Of a stretch of DNA of 64,000 bases, positions 61,298-64,000 are shown piece after piece (positions within the stretch are counted from its first letter, which is position 1; each line of letters opens with the position of its first letter). Below the pieces are notes generated by a model that was not told the DNA's origin, ran no database searches, and was given only the letters and a program-made list of their open reading frames with translations. The position numbers and the translations under genes are program-made. Source of the stretch: Phyto melanocephala (taxonomy: Eukaryota; Arthropoda; Insecta; Diptera; Rhinophoridae); contig OW799233.1 in NCBI GenBank assembly GCA_941918925.1, positions 177,971,235 through 178,035,234 of the forward strand, written 5' to 3'.

Positions 61298-62075
61298 AAC
61301 AAGTAAGAGCGCTATATTCGGCCGTGCCAAATCTTATATACCCTTCACAACTTGTAGTCATGCAATAACAGTGGTTTGTATCACCATTCATCCCATATGA
61401 AATATGTACATACATATAGAAACATACATATATAAAAACGTCCCATTGTAAAATTATAAATTAACGTATGTATGTCAAAAAAGCAAAAAAAAAAAAAAAA
61501 TTTAAAAAAAAATTTAAAAAAAAAAATTTAAAAAAAAATTATTATGTATATAAAAAATTAAAAAAAAATAATAATAATATAAATAAAATATTAAATAAAA
61601 AATAAAAAAAAAATAAAAAAAAAATTAAAAGAAAATTTAAAAAAAATTAAAAAAAAAATTTTTTTGCTCAGCTGGGATTCGATGCCACGTTTTCTCTAAC
61701 CAGTATACACGTTTGTATGTATGTATGTTGTTGTTGTAATGTTGTTTTTGTGAAAAAAAAATCGAGGTGGTCGTGGAATTTTGCTCATATCTCAGTTGTT
61801 TATGTACCGATGTTTCTGATTTTCAATACCGATCTACTCCCGAATATTTCTGATATTTTAATACCGTACCCGGGTCCAACCTGTGTCGGGGGGCTTCAAA
61901 AAGTTGATTTCAACATACACACGGACAGACGGACAGACTGACAGAGCTTAATCGACTCTCCTATTCATAAGCTTTCAGAAAATATATACTTTAAGGGATC
62001 GGAAATGAAAATTGTAGAAATTTCACACGGAATGACAAACCTATATATACCCTTTTTCACTGTGTGAAGGGTATA
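61298..62075 (-). repeat. TATACCC-family interspersed repeat, copy 6
   Basis: Full-length copy in reverse orientation, very close to copy 2: AACAAGTAAGAGCGC start, CGGCCGTGCC hairpin, A/T core, GCTCAGCTGGGATTCGATG segment (about 61667-61685), GACAGACGGACAGACTGAC run and GTGAAGGGTATA end. The 74-codon + strand frame inside parallels the one in copy 2. Confidence 0.85.
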
Positions 62076-64000
62076 AAAAAGGCAAGAAAATTACTTTATT
62101 AACTGTATGTAATTAATTAATAAAACAATTATACTACTTAAGAATGCATTTATTCAATTTAGTGTTGTGCAGTTTACTTTATTAAGATTTAAACCGTCAG
62201 TAGCATAGCCATTGATTAAATTAAAATCTCTGTTGCTGGTTGTTGTTTTAACACTTTGTGTGTTCAAATTGAAAATGAGGGGGAAAATATTACTAATGCT
62301 CCCACTTGTTTTGTTGTAAAATGTAATTTAATTATTGCAAATTTGCACTAGAATGAAAAGAAGTATGTTTCCTACTTTACAGTGAACACCTCCTTAAAGA
62401 GTAATTTTAAAAGTTTTAGTAACTGTAAGTATATAAACGTTTGTATAAACTATGTTCTACTGTGAATAGTTTTGTATTTATTTATGCATAAACATACTTA
62501 TATAAATATGGTAATGCTTTAGTGGTATTTTTTACCTCGTCCTCTTAATCAGTGATTTTGCTTTGTTTCTTATCTAGAATATTTTTTGCATTAATTGCAT
62601 ATAATGGGCAGCGCACATGCAACATTGTTACACTCACAGAAAAATTATTCTTCCCTTTTACTATACTAAACAATGTGATATTAAAATTTTACTCAGGTGT
62701 TTTACAAAAACAGATGTTTTTTTTTATATGAGTAATGAAAAGCGTGGAGATATAAAAAACCTACCTAAAGTGTTTACAGCCATTGTTTTTCGTCTTTGTA
62801 TTCAAGAAAATATCTGTATGTTATTAAAAATTTAAGAATAATTAAGAAAGTCCTTAAAAATGTAATGATTATTTAAAATTAAAAAAGAGGAAAGGCTAGA
62901 TTTTATAAAAAAAAATATTTGCATAAAGGACAATTAAGAAAAAGTTCAACAAATAATTTTTATTATAAATTAAAAAAATATTTTTATTAAAAAAAATACC
63001 TGACACAGCACACGTTGTTTTGCCATATAAATTATTTCTAGGCAATATTTTTGACATTAAAAAAAACGTAAATCATATGTGTCCTACGGTATGCAGATCT
63101 ATCATGGTTTAGGATATCAACGAAATCGTTATGTTATTTAGGTGAGGCATAAATTGTCCCTTGGGGTGAGTCACCCTTTATATTTAGGAGTATGAAAAAA
63201 AGATGTTTGCCGATTGTTTATTTATGTTTTATTATTTATTTCTGCATTGTATGCACTATAAATTGTGTACAATTTGAAAAAAAAATACTAAAGACTATTT
63301 ATATCGATGCAAGTACATAATTAAAAAATAGTGGGCTTGATAAAAAAAGTATCCTATTAATCATATCAAAGTCTTAGTGAAAATTTAAAGAAAATCGGTC
63401 CAGCAGTCTAGCCTACCTGAGTGGGCGTGAAAAAAGGCGTGGCCTTGAGGATTATGAAAAATAGATGTTGACTGATTCTCCGACCTACCCGATATGCACA
63501 TAAAATTTTATGAAAATTGGTGGAGTCATTTCGATGGAGTTTAATCACAAACACCACAAAACTAAAATTTTGTATTGTAATTTGTATTAGATATTAAAAG
63601 AAATTTTTATTTTAAATATTTGTAGAAGAAGAAAAAATACATGATAAAGATATGAAATTAACCAAAATTTTTAAATAAATAAGAAAATGTTCAAATGTTT
63701 ATTTAATTTTTATTTAAATGTACTTGTTAAGGCTATACAACACGGCATGTTTTTTACATCTGACTTTAAAATTTGTGAGACATATGTAAATCTACATGTC
63801 TGTCAAAATTGTATTTTTACGCTGACTGCTTTGCAGAAGCAGACATTTCTGCCAACGGCTGATGTCACATGTTTTGACAGAAGAAAATAGAGCGCACTCT
63901 AATTAAAATTTTGTCAGATGTCTCAACACATGTTTTTTTACAGAAGTAATGTTTTAAAGGTAACACACGACATGTTTGTATTAGCAGTGGAGAATTTGAC
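62076..64000. other. AT-rich non-coding DNA
   Basis: No gene supported. At 63370-63550 there is text of the 'gaaaatcggtccagcag' and GTGGGCGTG type, similar in style to insect repeat ends, but no boundaries can be drawn. Confidence 0.4.

Overview
The window looks like a piece of nuclear chromosome from a higher fly, most likely a calyptrate (blowfly or house-fly type). It is very AT-rich. Its one clear host gene is a two-exon homeobox gene read as empty spiracles (ems). The rest is intergenic DNA crowded with dipteran transposon remnants: mariner-like (IS630/Tc1/mariner), a jockey-type LINE, hAT-like and Harbinger-like elements, and an interspersed repeat whose copies begin TATACCCTTCAC and end near ACTTGTT. 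I see no bacterial features, CRISPR arrays, rRNA or tRNA genes. The species assignment is inference from repeat style and base composition only.

Layout. 1-4.9 kb is AT-rich and holds a decayed copy of the TATACCC repeat. 4.9-7.3 kb is a 2-kb Harbinger-like element with a TATACCC copy nested in it, followed by a mariner scrap. 10.5-16.1 kb is a transposon cluster: a perfect 32-bp TIR element with TA duplication, two dead mariners, a foldback, a 914-bp hAT-like MITE built of AATTACA palindromes with an 8-bp target duplication, and a mini-mariner. 16.5-29.3 kb has further repeats and two minus-strand mariners. At 29.54-29.75 kb a coding-looking fragment carries an exact in-frame 66-bp tandem duplication.

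32.64-34.20 kb is ems: exon 1 carries an N-terminal eh1-like Groucho motif, His/Gln-, Pro- and Ala-rich stretches and a YPWL hexapeptide; one short intron follows; exon 2 carries a Q50 homeodomain and an acidic tail. About 115 bp past its likely polyadenylation signal begins a 5-kb transposon nest (35.16-40.26 kb). It contains a 5'-truncated LINE with perfect 14-bp target duplications, a dead mariner split by an 830-bp nested-palindrome element with ten AGATAA sites, a second dead mariner, and a MITE split by a foldback DD41D mariner whose 5' end is an inverted copy of its own 3' end.

40.3-64 kb is again non-genic, with further TATACCC copies (49.8, 52.3, 54.7-57.4, 61.3 kb), mariner scraps (42.9, 47.5 kb), a LINE RNase H pseudogene (60.5 kb) and long AT-rich stretches in which I see nothing coding. 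Most longer reading frames there are T-rich or microsatellite-driven and are rejected or flagged as weak.
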